Shown one piece after another: positions 46,266 to 55,206 of a stretch of 64,000 nt of DNA. The position numbers were made by a program, and so were the translations under genes. Position 1 is the first letter of the stretch. Every line of letters starts with the position of its first letter. The notes under the pieces are model-generated. The model was not told where the DNA came from and did not search any database. It worked only from the letters and a program-made list of their open reading frames with translations. This stretch comes from Pseudomonas fluorescens (GTDB lineage Bacteria; Pseudomonadota; Gammaproteobacteria; Pseudomonadales; Pseudomonadaceae): the NCBI RefSeq assembly GCF_902497875.1, contig NZ_CABVHY010000006.1, positions 1-64,000 of the forward strand. Reading direction: 5' to 3'.

Positions 46266-46646
46266 ATGCTGCGTGGCTTTCTGATGCTGGCTGCCTTCTT
46301 CGGGTTTACCGGCGTCGCCCTCGGCGCGTTTGCCGCCCACGGCCTGAAAAATCGCCTCAGTGCGGAATATCTGGCGATCTTTCACACGGGGGTCACCTAT
46401 CAGTTAGTGCATACCCTGGCGTTGCTGGGGGTTGCGCTACTGGCCGCTCAAATACCCGGACGGCTGATGACATGGGCGGGCGTCTCGTTTGTCATCGGCA
46501 TTCTGTTGTTCTCCGGCAGCTTGTATCTGTTGACCCTGACGGGCATCAGCAAGCTCGGTATCGTGACGCCCTTCGGTGGTCTGGCCTTCCTCATCGGCTG
46601 GTTCTGCCTGGGGCTTGCAGCCTGGCGCCTGCAGCTCGCCGCTTGA
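46266..46646 (+). CDS. DUF423 family inner-membrane protein
   Basis: A 126-residue protein of unknown function with four hydrophobic helices, of the DUF423 (YgdD-like) family. The N-terminus MLRGFLMLAAFFGFTGVALGAFAAHGLK shows the conserved GALGAFGAHGL-like motif after the first helix, followed by FHTGVTYQLVHTLALL. It is divergent from mtgA with a 74-nt gap and stands 77 nt before thiS. Confidence 0.9.
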   Translation: MLRGFLMLAAFFGFTGVALGAFAAHGLKNRLSAEYLAIFHTGVTYQLVHTLALLGVALLAAQIPGRLMTWAGVSFVIGILLFSGSLYLLTLTGISKLGIVTPFGGLAFLIGWFCLGLAAWRLQLAA

Positions 46647-46723
46647 GGCGACCGACAGGGCTTGGGTCGGCCTGACTGATCGGGCTAGAATGCTGACCCC
46701 TAAAAATGATGACGGCATCCGGT

Positions 46724-46924
46724 ATGCGCATTCAGTTGAACGGTGAATCCTTTGAACTGCCCGACGGCGAAACCGTTGCGGCCCTGCTGACCCGCCTGGA
46801 TCTGACCGGACGCCGGGTGGCGGTCGAACTCAATCTGGATATCGTCCCGCGCAGCCAGCATGCCGAGACTGCGCTCAGTGAGGGCGATCAGGTCGAAGTG
46901 GTCCACGCCATCGGCGGCGGCTAG
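46724..46924 (+). CDS. thiS: Sulfur carrier protein ThiS
   Basis: A 66-residue ubiquitin-like carrier that holds the sulfur as a C-terminal thiocarboxylate for thiazole synthesis. It starts [13 protein letters not shown] and ends AIGGG, giving the required terminal Gly-Gly. An ATG six codons upstream (MMTASG) is possible but adds non-conserved residues. It precedes thiG by 62 nt, so the carrier and synthase are co-expressed. Confidence 0.95.
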   Translation: MRIQLNGESFELPDGETVAALLTRLDLTGRRVAVELNLDIVPRSQHAETALSEGDQVEVVHAIGGG

Positions 46925-46986
46925 GGCTCCCGGTCATTTCATCAGCAAAGAATTCTGCAGAACCTCACCCCCACAGAGGATTTCCC

Positions 46987-47781
46987 ATGAGCAACGTTCG
47001 TAGCGATAAGCCCTTCGTCCTGGCCGGTCGTACTTACCAGTCGCGTTTGCTGGTTGGCACCGGCAAGTACCGCGACATGGAAGAAACCCGTCTGGCCATC
47101 GAAGCCTCGGGCGCGGAAATCGTCACCGTTGCCGTGCGCCGGACCAATATCGGCCAGAACCCGGGTGAACCGAACCTGCTCGATATCCTGCCGCCGGATC
47201 GTTACACCATCCTGCCAAACACCGCCGGTTGCTATGACGCGATCGAGGCCGTGCGCACTTGCCGTCTTGCCCGTGAGCTGCTGGATGGCCATAACCTGGT
47301 CAAGCTGGAAGTCCTGGCGGATCAGAAGACCCTGTTTCCCAACGTGATCGAAACCCTCAAAGCCGCGGAAATACTGGTCAAGGATGGTTTCGACGTGATG
47401 GTCTACACCAGCGATGACCCGATCATCGCCCGGCAACTGGAGCAAATCGGCTGCATCGCCGTGATGCCATTGGCCGGCCTGATCGGTACCGGGCTGGGGA
47501 TCTGCAACCCGTACAACCTGCGGATCATCCTCGAAGAAGCCAAGATCCCGGTGCTGGTGGATGCCGGCGTGGGTACCGCCTCCGATGCGACCATCGCCAT
47601 GGAGTTGGGTTGCGAAGCGGTGCTGATGAACTCGGCCATCGCCAATGCACAACAGCCGATCATGATGGCTGAAGCCATGAAGCACGCGATTGTTGCAGGT
47701 CGTCTGGCTTATCTCGCCGGGCGCATGCCGAAAAAACTCTATGCCAGCGCCTCCTCGCCGCTGGATGGTCTGATCAAGTAA
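46987..47781 (+). CDS. thiG: Thiazole synthase ThiG
   Basis: Joins 1-deoxyxylulose 5-phosphate, dehydroglycine and ThiS-bound sulfur into the thiazole phosphate of thiamine. The 264-residue TIM-barrel product has the family start [19 protein letters not shown] and the Schiff-base lysine in the segment [17 protein letters not shown]. The phosphate-binding loop is [14 protein letters not shown] (near 190), followed by [21 protein letters not shown] precedes the ATG. Confidence 0.97.
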   Translation: MSNVRSDKPFVLAGRTYQSRLLVGTGKYRDMEETRLAIEASGAEIVTVAVRRTNIGQNPGEPNLLDILPPDRYTILPNTAGCYDAIEAVRTCRLARELLDGHNLVKLEVLADQKTLFPNVIETLKAAEILVKDGFDVMVYTSDDPIIARQLEQIGCIAVMPLAGLIGTGLGICNPYNLRIILEEAKIPVLVDAGVGTASDATIAMELGCEAVLMNSAIANAQQPIMMAEAMKHAIVAGRLAYLAGRMPKKLYASASSPLDGLIK

Positions 47782-47790
47782 GAGCCATTG

Positions 47791-48516
47791 ATGACTGAAT
47801 CAAACGACACGCCTATCGCGCCTGCAGAAGGCGAAGAACGCCAACACCGCCGCATCAAGAGTTTCGTGATGCGCGCCGGGCGTATGACTGAAGGCCAGCA
47901 AAAAGGTCTGGAGCAAGGTACGCCGCTGTTCGTTCTGCCACTGGCCGATGCGCCGGTGGACTTCGACCAGGTGTTCGGCCGCTCGGCGCCGCGCACCCTG
48001 GAAATCGGTTTCGGCATGGGGCATTCGTTGCTGGAAATGGCCGCAGCTTCACCTGAGCAGGATTTCATCGGCGTTGAAGTCCACCGCCCGGGTGTCGGCG
48101 CGCTGCTTAATGGCGTGCTGACTCAAGGCCTGACCAACCTGCGGGTCTACGATTGCGACGCGATCGAAGTGCTCAACCGCTGTATTGCGGATAACAGCCT
48201 CGATCGTCTGCTGCTGTTTTTCCCGGACCCTTGGCACAAGAGCCGTCACCACAAGCGCCGTATCGTTCAGGCGTCCTTCGCCGAACTGGTGCGCAGCAAG
48301 TTGAAAGTCGGCGGTGTGCTGCATATGGCGACCGATTGGGAACCCTATGCCGAGTACATGCTGGAAGTCATGGACGTCGCGCCGGGCTACCGCAACCTGG
48401 CCGAAGACGGCAAATGCGTGCCGCGCCCGACCGAACGCCCGATCACCAAGTTTGAACGTCGTGGTGAGCGTTTAGGGCATGGGGTTTGGGATTTGAAGTT
48501 CGAGAAGTTGGATTAA
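47791..48516 (+). CDS. trmB: tRNA (guanine-N7-)-methyltransferase TrmB
   Basis: Makes m7G46 in tRNA variable loops. The 241-residue product has SAM motif [16 protein letters not shown] (about 70-84), [15 protein letters not shown] and the TrmB signature [19 protein letters not shown]. The C-terminal [23 protein letters not shown] closes the fold. ATG at 47791 is used; a TTG codon directly before it is also open. It lies 9 nt after thiG and is probably co-transcribed. Confidence 0.96.
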   Translation: MTESNDTPIAPAEGEERQHRRIKSFVMRAGRMTEGQQKGLEQGTPLFVLPLADAPVDFDQVFGRSAPRTLEIGFGMGHSLLEMAAASPEQDFIGVEVHRPGVGALLNGVLTQGLTNLRVYDCDAIEVLNRCIADNSLDRLLLFFPDPWHKSRHHKRRIVQASFAELVRSKLKVGGVLHMATDWEPYAEYMLEVMDVAPGYRNLAEDGKCVPRPTERPITKFERRGERLGHGVWDLKFEKLD

Positions 48517-48547
48517 GAGCTAAAGCTCCTGCCGAAGTGCAATCTAT

Positions 48548-48635
48548 GTGGGAGCGAGCTTGCTCGCGATGAGGCCATAACAGTCGACATTTATGTTGAC
48601 TGAAAGACCGCTATCGCGAGCAAGCTCGCTCCCAC
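48548..48635. repeat. REP pair, GTGGGAGCGAGCTTGCTCGC family, with inner hairpin
   Basis: Perfect outer arms and an inner inverted segment (CAGTCGACAT...ATGTTGACTG). It lies between convergent trmB and the DUF3392 gene. Confidence 0.92.
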
Positions 48636-48658
48636 ATTTGTTTTGGGTTGTGTTCGGG

Positions 48659-48982
48659 TTAGCGGCGGTCTGCGACAACCCCGATCAACACCAGCACCAC
48701 CAACAACACTGGCGCCAGGCTGTAGTTGTTGAACTGGCTCAGGCCCTTGATGATCCAGGGTGTGGCATAGATCAGTGCGACGCCGCTGCCGACCATGCAC
48801 AGCAGGGCCATCAATGGTACGCGCAGGGCGCCGGCAATGCCGCCCAGGCGTTGTTCGATCCAGCCTTTGATGTCCGCGCCGAACAGCACCAGCAGGCAGC
48901 CGACCAGCGCCAGAGAGATTTCCGAAAGGTTGCTGCGGCTCCAACGAGACACGGTGGCGAGCAGGTCGAGTACCAAATCCAT
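48659..48982 (-). CDS. DUF3392 family membrane protein
   Basis: A 107-residue protein of unknown function. Three helices are visible: ISLALVGCLLVLFGADIKGW (about 22-41), VPLMALLCMVGSGVALIYA, and LAPVLLVVLVLIGVVADRR at the C-terminus. The length and the WIEQRLGG segment after the first helix fit the DUF3392 family, which often lies beside hemW in Pseudomonas. It starts 9 nt after the hemW stop. Confidence 0.85.
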   Translation of the reverse strand: MDLVLDLLATVSRWSRSNLSEISLALVGCLLVLFGADIKGWIEQRLGGIAGALRVPLMALLCMVGSGVALIYATPWIIKGLSQFNNYSLAPVLLVVLVLIGVVADRR

Positions 48983-48991
48983 TCGATTTCC

Positions 48992-50194
48992 TTATGTCAG
49001 AAATTTCTGCAGCAAGTCATTGAGAAAGAGTTGTCCGCGCTCGGTGGCTACCAGGCGTGACGGTTCGACCTGCAACAAGCCACTTTGTTCGGCTTCGCGA
49101 CGGCCTTCGGCGAGGCTTTCCAAAGGCAGCCCGGTGCGCTCCGGATAGAGCCTGGATTCGACGCCATCGGTCAGGCGCAAGGCATTCATCAGGAACTCGA
49201 ACGGCAACTCTTCGTTGCTCAGGGATTTCTCGCCGGCCTGAAAGCTTTTGGCCGGGTTCAGGTAGTCCTTGGGCAGGCGGGTTTTCCAGGTGCGAATGAT
49301 GCGCCCGTCGGGATGGCTGAGCTTGCCGTGGGCGCCCGCACCGATGCCGATGAAGTCGCCAAAACTCCAGTAATTGAGGTTATGCCGCGCCGGGCGTCCG
49401 GGCAGGGCATACGCGGAGACCTCGTACTGTGCGTATCCGTGCTCGGCCAGCAGTGCCTGGCCGGCTTCCTGAATGTCCCACAGGGTGTCGTCTTCGGGCA
49501 GTGTCGGTGGCTGGTTCCAGAACACCGTATTAGGTTCCAGGGTCAGCTGATACCAGGACAAATGGGTTGGGTTCAGCGCAATGGCCTGGCGCAGGTCGCT
49601 CAGGGCATCGTCCAGGGACTGATCGGGCAAGCCATGCATCAGGTCCAGGTTGAAGTTGTCGAAGCCCGCCTGACGGGCCATGCCGGCGGCACGTACGGCT
49701 TCGTCACCGTTGTGGATCCGGCCCAGCGCCTTGAGTTTCTCTTCCTGGAAACTCTGGATACCGATCGACAAGCGATTGATGCCCAGGGCGCGGTAAGCGA
49801 CGAATTTCTCTTGCTCGAAGGTCCCGGGGTTGGCTTCCAGGGTGATCTCGATGTCGTCGGCAAACGGGATACGTTGTTCCACGCCTTTGAGCAGGCGGCC
49901 CAAAGCGTCGGCGCTGAACAGGCTGGGCGTGCCGCCGCCGAAAAAGATCGAGCTCAGTTCGCGGCCGTAGACGGCGTGCAGGTCCTGATCAAGGTCGGCC
50001 AACAGCGCGTCGACATACTCCTGTTCCGGTAGCACGGGGCTTGCGGTATGGGAGTTGAAGTCGCAATACGGGCATTTGCGTACACACCAGGGAATGTGGA
50101 TGTACAAGGCCAGAGGCGGCAGCTGGGCCAGGGCCGCGCGAGGCGTTTGCGCGCCGCCGAAAATCAGCGGCTGCGCGGATGAATCCTTACTCAT
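48992..50194 (-). CDS. hemW: Radical SAM heme chaperone HemW
   Basis: A 400-residue radical SAM protein that carries heme; it is often mislabelled as a coproporphyrinogen oxidase. The cluster motif CVRKCPYC (CxxxCxxC, about 38-45) follows LALYIHIPW. The family [16 protein letters not shown] and [13 protein letters not shown] follow. I chose MSKDSSAQP as the start because it overlaps the rdgB stop by 4 nt (ATGA). The longer open frame reaches far into rdgB. Confidence 0.94.
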   Translation of the reverse strand: MSKDSSAQPLIFGGAQTPRAALAQLPPLALYIHIPWCVRKCPYCDFNSHTASPVLPEQEYVDALLADLDQDLHAVYGRELSSIFFGGGTPSLFSADALGRLLKGVEQRIPFADDIEITLEANPGTFEQEKFVAYRALGINRLSIGIQSFQEEKLKALGRIHNGDEAVRAAGMARQAGFDNFNLDLMHGLPDQSLDDALSDLRQAIALNPTHLSWYQLTLEPNTVFWNQPPTLPEDDTLWDIQEAGQALLAEHGYAQYEVSAYALPGRPARHNLNYWSFGDFIGIGAGAHGKLSHPDGRIIRTWKTRLPKDYLNPAKSFQAGEKSLSNEELPFEFLMNALRLTDGVESRLYPERTGLPLESLAEGRREAEQSGLLQVEPSRLVATERGQLFLNDLLQKFLT

Positions 50195-50784
50195 GCCAGC
50201 CCCAGACGCTGGCGCAGCAGGGCCATGGCGCGGGCGCGATGGCTCAGTTGGTTTTTTTCGCTCGGGCTGAGTTCGGCGCTGGAGCAATTGCGCTCCGGGA
50301 CCCAGAACAGCGGGTCGTAGCCGAAACCGTGTGCCCCGCTGGCGGCAGGCAGGATACGCCCATGCCACAGCCCTTCGCAGAGAATCGGCAGCGGGTCGTC
50401 GGCGTGTCGAACCAGGGCCAGCACGCAAACGAACTGCGCGCCGCGCTCGGCTTCAGGCACATCCTTCAAGACCTCCAGCAGCTTGGCGTTGTTGGCCGCG
50501 TCGCCCTGGCCGTCGGCATAGCGTGCGGAGTAGATGCCGGGCGCGCCGCCGAGAAAATCTACCGCCAGCCCGGAGTCGTCGGCCAATGCTGGCAGACCGG
50601 AAATGCGCGAGGCATTACGGGCCTTGAGGATGGCGTTTTCGACGAACGACAGGCCGGTTTCTTCCGGTTCGATGCTGCTGAACTCGCCAATCGAGTGCAA
50701 ATGCACGGACTCACCGAGCATGGCCTGGAGTTCTTTGAGTTTGCCGGCGTTGTGGCTGGCCAATACGAGTTGCGTGAAATTCAT
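50191..50784 (-). CDS. rdgB: dITP/XTP pyrophosphatase (RdgB/HAM1 family)
   Basis: Hydrolyses non-canonical purine nucleotides (dITP, XTP) and so prevents their incorporation into DNA. The 197-residue product has the N-terminal [16 protein letters not shown] and the metal-site segments [16 protein letters not shown] and [13 protein letters not shown]. The C-terminal GFGYDPLFW binds the base and is followed by SHRARAM. It overlaps DUF4426 by 1 nt and hemW by 4 nt, forming one compact transcript. Confidence 0.96.
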   Translation of the reverse strand: MNFTQLVLASHNAGKLKELQAMLGESVHLHSIGEFSSIEPEETGLSFVENAILKARNASRISGLPALADDSGLAVDFLGGAPGIYSARYADGQGDAANNAKLLEVLKDVPEAERGAQFVCVLALVRHADDPLPILCEGLWHGRILPAASGAHGFGYDPLFWVPERNCSSAELSPSEKNQLSHRARAMALLRQRLGLA

Positions 50785-51218
50785 TATTCGCCCGGGAAAA
50801 GCTCTTGGTTAAAACTGAAGCTGTTGGTTTTGCCGCCAGTTTTAACATTGATCGTGAAGGTGCGGGTTTCCTGTTGGTCCACAGGGAACTGCGCAATGTA
50901 ATAGATCGCGCCTTGCTCGGTGATCTGCTTGAACTTCAGCGGAATGGGGGCGCTGATGAGGTCCTTGACCGTGCCGCTGACGTCGGAGACCAGCGGTTTT
51001 CCGTCCTTGATCACGGAGACATTGATTACGCCCTGATTCTTGCTGCGCACCAGTTCGGCGGCTTTGGCGATGTCCGGCTGGATGAACGTCGAGTTGAAGG
51101 TGTTGTAGTGCACGGTGACGTCACCGAACACTTCCTTGCGTTCACCTTTGATGACATCGGCCGCCATGGCGGTCAGGCTCAAGCAGGCAGTAAGTAGAAA
51201 AATAGCCAAGCGACCCAT
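50784..51218 (-). CDS. DUF4426 family periplasmic protein
   Basis: A 144-residue protein of unknown function with a Sec signal peptide ([20 protein letters not shown], cleavage near residue 20). The mature part is predicted to be mostly beta strand and begins [25 protein letters not shown], as in DUF4426 proteins. It lies between metW and rdgB, a stable neighbourhood in Pseudomonas, with a 26-nt gap to metW. Confidence 0.88.
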   Translation of the reverse strand: MGRLAIFLLTACLSLTAMAADVIKGERKEVFGDVTVHYNTFNSTFIQPDIAKAAELVRSKNQGVINVSVIKDGKPLVSDVSGTVKDLISAPIPLKFKQITEQGAIYYIAQFPVDQQETRTFTINVKTGGKTNSFSFNQELFPGE

Positions 51219-51244
51219 GTTCGTTCTCCTCGATATAGCGTGGT

Positions 51245-51865
51245 TTATACCGCGACCCGGTGATCCTGCAGGCCAGGGCTGCTGACGCGGTAGATGCCGA
51301 TCTCACCTAATAGATTAGGCCATAGCTTACTCGCCCACCCATGTCGATGTTGTTGATCGACGGCAAGTCGATCGATGACTCGCGCTTTACGCTCGCTGCA
51401 CAGGGCTTCGAAGTCTTCAAAGGTGCAAAAGTGAATGTTCGGCGTGTTGTACCAGGTGTAGGGGAGGAAGTCCGAGACGGGCATCCGGCCTTTGCTGGCC
51501 AGGTACCAGCGGCAGCGCCAGTGACCGAAGTTGGGGAAGGTAATGATGCATTGGCGACCGACCCGTAACATTTCGTCGAGGATCCGGTCCGGGTAGTGCA
51601 CGGCTTGCAGGGCCTGAGTCATGACGACAACATCGAAACTGTTGCTGGCAAAGTTACCCAGCCCCTTGTCCAGATCCTGCTCGATGACGTTGATGCCTTT
51701 GGCTACGCATTCGGCAATGTTGTCCGGGTCGTTTTCCAGGCCGTAGCCGGTGACTTGCTTGTTGTCCCGCAGCCAGGTGAGCAGTTCGCCATCGCCGCAG
51801 CCGAGGTCGAGCACGCGGCTGCCGGCGGGGATCCAGTCTTGGATGATTTCCAGGTCGGCTCTCAT
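51245..51865 (-). CDS. metW: Methionine biosynthesis protein MetW
   Basis: A 206-residue methyltransferase-fold protein co-encoded with metX. SAM-type motif I is VLDLGCGDGELLTWL (about 19-33), with later GLENDPDNIAECV and FDVVVMTQALQAV. MetW is required together with MetX for full homoserine acyltransferase activity in several species. The gap to metX is 7 nt. Confidence 0.95.
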   Translation of the reverse strand: MRADLEIIQDWIPAGSRVLDLGCGDGELLTWLRDNKQVTGYGLENDPDNIAECVAKGINVIEQDLDKGLGNFASNSFDVVVMTQALQAVHYPDRILDEMLRVGRQCIITFPNFGHWRCRWYLASKGRMPVSDFLPYTWYNTPNIHFCTFEDFEALCSERKARVIDRLAVDQQHRHGWASKLWPNLLGEIGIYRVSSPGLQDHRVAV

Positions 51866-51872
51866 GGCGTCC

Positions 51873-53012
51873 TCAAAGCGAAATTCGGTTCATGTAGTTG
51901 CTGAAAGCCTGCAAGTAGCGCGGGATCGGAATCAGGAAGGCGTCGTGGCCTTGCGGAGCATCGATCTCCAGGTAGCAGACGTCTTTCCTGGCGGCCATCA
52001 GCGCGTCCACCAGTTCCCGCGAGCGGGCCGGAGAGAAGCGCCAGTCGGTGGTGAAGGACATCACGCAGAACCTGGCTTTGGCCCCGGCGAAGGTTTTTGC
52101 CAGGTCGTCATCGTAATTCGCCGCCGGATCGAAGTAGTCCAGGGCCTTGGTCATCAGCAGGTAGGTGTTGGCATCGAAACGTCCGGAGAACTCCTCACCC
52201 TGATAACGCAGATAGCTTTCAACCTGGAACTCGACGCTGTGGAAGTCGTAGTTGAGCTTTTCGCTCTTCAGGCCACGGCCGAATTTCTCGCCCATGGAGT
52301 CATCCGACAGGTAGGTGATGTGCCCGACCATCCGCGCCAACATCAGTCCGCGCTTGGGGATCACGCCCTGTTCCTGGAACGAGCCGCCGTGGAACTCGGG
52401 GTCGGTCAGGATGGCTTGGCGCGCCACTTCGTTGAAGGCGATGTTCTGCGCCGACAGCTTGGGGGCCGAGGCGATCGCCAGGCAGTGACGGATGCGCTCG
52501 GGGTAGCTGATGCTCCACTGCAAGGCCTGCATGCCACCCAGGCTGCCGCCGATCACCGCGGCCCACTGGCTGATGCCCAGCAGGTCGGCCAGGCGCGCCT
52601 GGCTGTGGACCCAGTCTTCGACGGTCAATACCGGGAAGTCGGCGCCAAAGGGTTTGCCACTTTCCGGGTTGATGCTGCTCGGGCCGGTGGAGCCGTTGCA
52701 GCCGCCGAGGTTGTTCAGGCTGACGACGAAGAACTTGCTGGTATCGATCGGTTTGCCGGGGCCGATGCAACTGTCCCACCAACCGGGTTTACGGTCGTCG
52801 GGGTTGTGAAAGCCTGCGGCGTGGTGGTGGCCGGACAGCGCATGGCAGATCAGCACGGCATTGCTGGCCGTGGCGTTCAGCGCGCCATAGGTTTCGTAGA
52901 TCAGATCATAGGCTGGCAGGGAGCGGCCGCAGGCAAGGGCCAGGGGCTCGCTGAAGTGCGCCATTTGCGGCGTCACCAAACCAACGGAATCGTGGGGAAA
53001 GACAGTGGACAT
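51873..53012 (-). CDS. metX: Homoserine O-succinyltransferase MetX
   Basis: Acylates homoserine at the start of methionine synthesis; in Pseudomonas the MetX enzyme uses succinyl-CoA. The 379-residue alpha/beta hydrolase contains [28 protein letters not shown], the nucleophile elbow [13 protein letters not shown] (Ser near residue 150), and the C-terminal [11 protein letters not shown] with the catalytic histidine. A hairpin (53077-53118) lies 65 nt upstream. Confidence 0.95.
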   Translation of the reverse strand: MSTVFPHDSVGLVTPQMAHFSEPLALACGRSLPAYDLIYETYGALNATASNAVLICHALSGHHHAAGFHNPDDRKPGWWDSCIGPGKPIDTSKFFVVSLNNLGGCNGSTGPSSINPESGKPFGADFPVLTVEDWVHSQARLADLLGISQWAAVIGGSLGGMQALQWSISYPERIRHCLAIASAPKLSAQNIAFNEVARQAILTDPEFHGGSFQEQGVIPKRGLMLARMVGHITYLSDDSMGEKFGRGLKSEKLNYDFHSVEFQVESYLRYQGEEFSGRFDANTYLLMTKALDYFDPAANYDDDLAKTFAGAKARFCVMSFTTDWRFSPARSRELVDALMAARKDVCYLEIDAPQGHDAFLIPIPRYLQAFSNYMNRISL

Positions 53013-53076
53013 CGACCCTGCTCTCGCTTAAATGAGGCGTAAGTCTAATGAGCGCTGTCCCCAGCAGCAAGCAAAG

Positions 53077-53118
53077 GCCGGGGCATCTGGAAATTAGTCT
53101 GTTTCCAGAAACCCCGGC
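53077..53118 (-). terminator. Hairpin with symmetric internal loop between the acyl-CoA dehydrogenase gene and metX
   Basis: GCCGGGG/CCCCGGC outer stem, a 3/3 internal loop, then CTGGAAA/TTTCCAG and an 8-nt loop. On the minus strand it follows the acyl-CoA dehydrogenase stop by 27 nt, with only a short T-containing tail (CCTTTGCTT). Most likely a terminator; a role in the metX 5' region is possible. Confidence 0.6.
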
Positions 53119-53144
53119 ATCGGCGTCTCGGTGGTTTCAGGTGA

Positions 53145-54947
53145 TCAAAACCACTCATCGCGCATGGTTAGGCACGTGTCATCGCGGGCCTCGAGAATCG
53201 CCAGCTCATGATGGCAGCCCGGTACTTCCCAGGTCAGGAAGTAGCGGGCGGCTTGCAGCTTGCCTTTATAGAAGCCGAGATCCGCCTCATTGCCCTTGAG
53301 CAGTCCCTCTTCAGCGCGGATCGCCTGTTCCAGCCAGCGCCAGCCGATCACCGTGTGGCCGAAGGCTTTGAGGTACAACGCCGAATTGGCCAGGCTGCTG
53401 TTGACCTTGCCCTGACCGAGGTCGGTCAGCAGGCCAAGGGTGACGGTTTGCAGTCGTGCGACCAGTTGCTCCAGTGGTTGGCGCAGCGGCGTCAGGGATT
53501 CATGGGCCTGGGCCCGCTCGGCGGTGTTGGCGATCAGCCGAATCAGCTGCTTGAGCCCGGCCCCGCCGTTCTGCGCGAGTTTGCGCCCCAGCAGATCCAG
53601 TGACTGGATGCCATGGGTGCCTTCGTGGATCGGGTTCAGGCGATTGTCACGGTAGTACTGTTCCACCGGGTATTCGCGGGTGTAGCCGTGACCGCCGAGA
53701 ATCTGGATCGCCAGTTCGTTGGCTTTCAGGCAAAACTCCGATGGCCAGGATTTAACGATAGGGGTCAGCAGGTCCAGCAGTTCGTGGGCTTGTTTACGTT
53801 CGGTTTCGGTTTCGAGAGTGGTGGTGTCGTCGAACAATCTCGCGGCATACAGACCCAGGTCGAAAGCGCCCTCGACGTAAGCCTTTTGAGTCAGCAGCAT
53901 GCGTTTGACGTCGGCGTGCTGGATGATCGAGACCGGTGCGGTATTCGGGTCCTTGCTGTCCGGCAGGCGACCTTGCGGACGCTCGCGAGCGTACTCCAGG
54001 GAATACAGGTACCCGGCGTAGCCAAGCATCACCGCGCCCATGCCGACGCCGATCCGTGCCTCGTTCATCATCTGGAACATGTAGCTCAGGCCCTGGTGCG
54101 GCTTGCCCACCAGATAACCGACACACTCGCCGTTATCGCCGAAGTTAAGTGCGGTGGAGGTGGTGCCGCGCCAGCCCATCTTGTGGAATAGCCCGGCCAG
54201 CAGTACGTCGTTGCGCGGGCCGAGACTGCCGTCATCGTTGACCAGGAACTTGGGCACGATAAACAGCGAAATGCCTTTCACCCCCGCGGGCGCATCCGGC
54301 AGCTTGGCCAGAACCATGTGCACAATGTTTTCCGACAACGAATGATCGCCGCCGGAGATGAAGATCTTGTTGCCCTTGAGCCGGTAAGTGCCATCGGCGA
54401 CCGGTTCGGCGCGGGTGCGGATATCCGATAGCGACGAGCCGGCGTGGGGCTCGGTCAAGGCCATGGTGCCGAAGAAACGCCCGTCGATCATTGGCTGCAG
54501 GAAGCGTTGTTTCTGCTCCTCGGTACCGAAGCTTTCGATCAGGTTCGCTGCACCCATGGTCAGGAACGGGTACGAAGTCGATGCCGCGTTGGCCGATTGG
54601 AAATGCGCGAAGCAGGCTTGCGAGAGCAGGGTCGGCAACTGCATGCCGCCGGCCTCGAAACTGCGCGCGGCGTTGAGGAAGCCGGCTTCGAGGAAGGCAT
54701 CGACCGCCGGTTTTACCTCTGGAATCAGGATCGCCTGGCCGTCTTCGTAGCGCGGTTCGTTCTCGTCGCCCTTGCGGTTATGCGGGGCAAAGAACTTCTC
54801 GGCAATGCTTCGGGCGGTGCCAATGGCAGCATCGAAGGTTTCGCGATTGTGTTCAGCGAACCGCTCACGCCGAGTCAGGCCTTCGGCATCAAGGACTTCA
54901 TACAGCTCGAAAGCCAGATTGCGGGAACTGAGCAACGTCTCGGACAT
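53145..54947 (-). CDS. Acyl-CoA dehydrogenase (large, FadE/AidB-like with C-terminal extension)
   Basis: A 600-residue flavoenzyme of fatty-acyl oxidation. The core carries MALTEPHAGSSLSDIRTRA (FAD-binding), KIFISGGDHSLSENIVHMV, GTTSTALNFGDN and NEARIGVGMGAVMLGYAGY. The C-terminal core has LQIL-type ILGGHGYTREYPVEQYYRD with the acid region NPIHEGTHGIQ, then an added helical domain after about 470. The N-terminal extension (DAEGLTRRERFAEHNRE) is typical of the 590-600-residue class. Exact substrate length unknown. It stands alone, 65 nt past a repeat-rich gap. Confidence 0.92.
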   Translation of the reverse strand: MSETLLSSRNLAFELYEVLDAEGLTRRERFAEHNRETFDAAIGTARSIAEKFFAPHNRKGDENEPRYEDGQAILIPEVKPAVDAFLEAGFLNAARSFEAGGMQLPTLLSQACFAHFQSANAASTSYPFLTMGAANLIESFGTEEQKQRFLQPMIDGRFFGTMALTEPHAGSSLSDIRTRAEPVADGTYRLKGNKIFISGGDHSLSENIVHMVLAKLPDAPAGVKGISLFIVPKFLVNDDGSLGPRNDVLLAGLFHKMGWRGTTSTALNFGDNGECVGYLVGKPHQGLSYMFQMMNEARIGVGMGAVMLGYAGYLYSLEYARERPQGRLPDSKDPNTAPVSIIQHADVKRMLLTQKAYVEGAFDLGLYAARLFDDTTTLETETERKQAHELLDLLTPIVKSWPSEFCLKANELAIQILGGHGYTREYPVEQYYRDNRLNPIHEGTHGIQSLDLLGRKLAQNGGAGLKQLIRLIANTAERAQAHESLTPLRQPLEQLVARLQTVTLGLLTDLGQGKVNSSLANSALYLKAFGHTVIGWRWLEQAIRAEEGLLKGNEADLGFYKGKLQAARYFLTWEVPGCHHELAILEARDDTCLTMRDEWF

Positions 54948-55068
54948 GGCGGCCTACCTTTTTTTGGAGTGGACCGAGTCTAGGCGGGGGGAGGGCAGGG
55001 TGAACAGGATGATTGATGAGCGTGATGGTGGAGCAGAGCAGCGACTTAGCAGGCGCCACAAAATAAAT

Positions 55069-55156
55069 GTGGGAGCGAGCCTGCTCGCGAAGAGGCCGGC
55101 ACATCCAGCATCTATGTTGGATGACACACCGCTATCGCGAGCAGGCTCGCTCCCAC
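55069..55156. repeat. REP pair, GTGGGAGCGAGCCTGCTCGC variant, with inner hairpin
   Basis: Same three-part plan as the pairs at 45347 and 48548, but both arms carry the same substitution (GCCTGC for GCTTGC and its complement), showing compensatory change. The rest of the 259-nt gap between putA's end and the dehydrogenase start shows no gene. Confidence 0.9.
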
Positions 55157-55206
55157 AGGGATTTGTACACCAGGCACCTATTGCAGATGCCTGGTCTTGT
55201 TACGGT

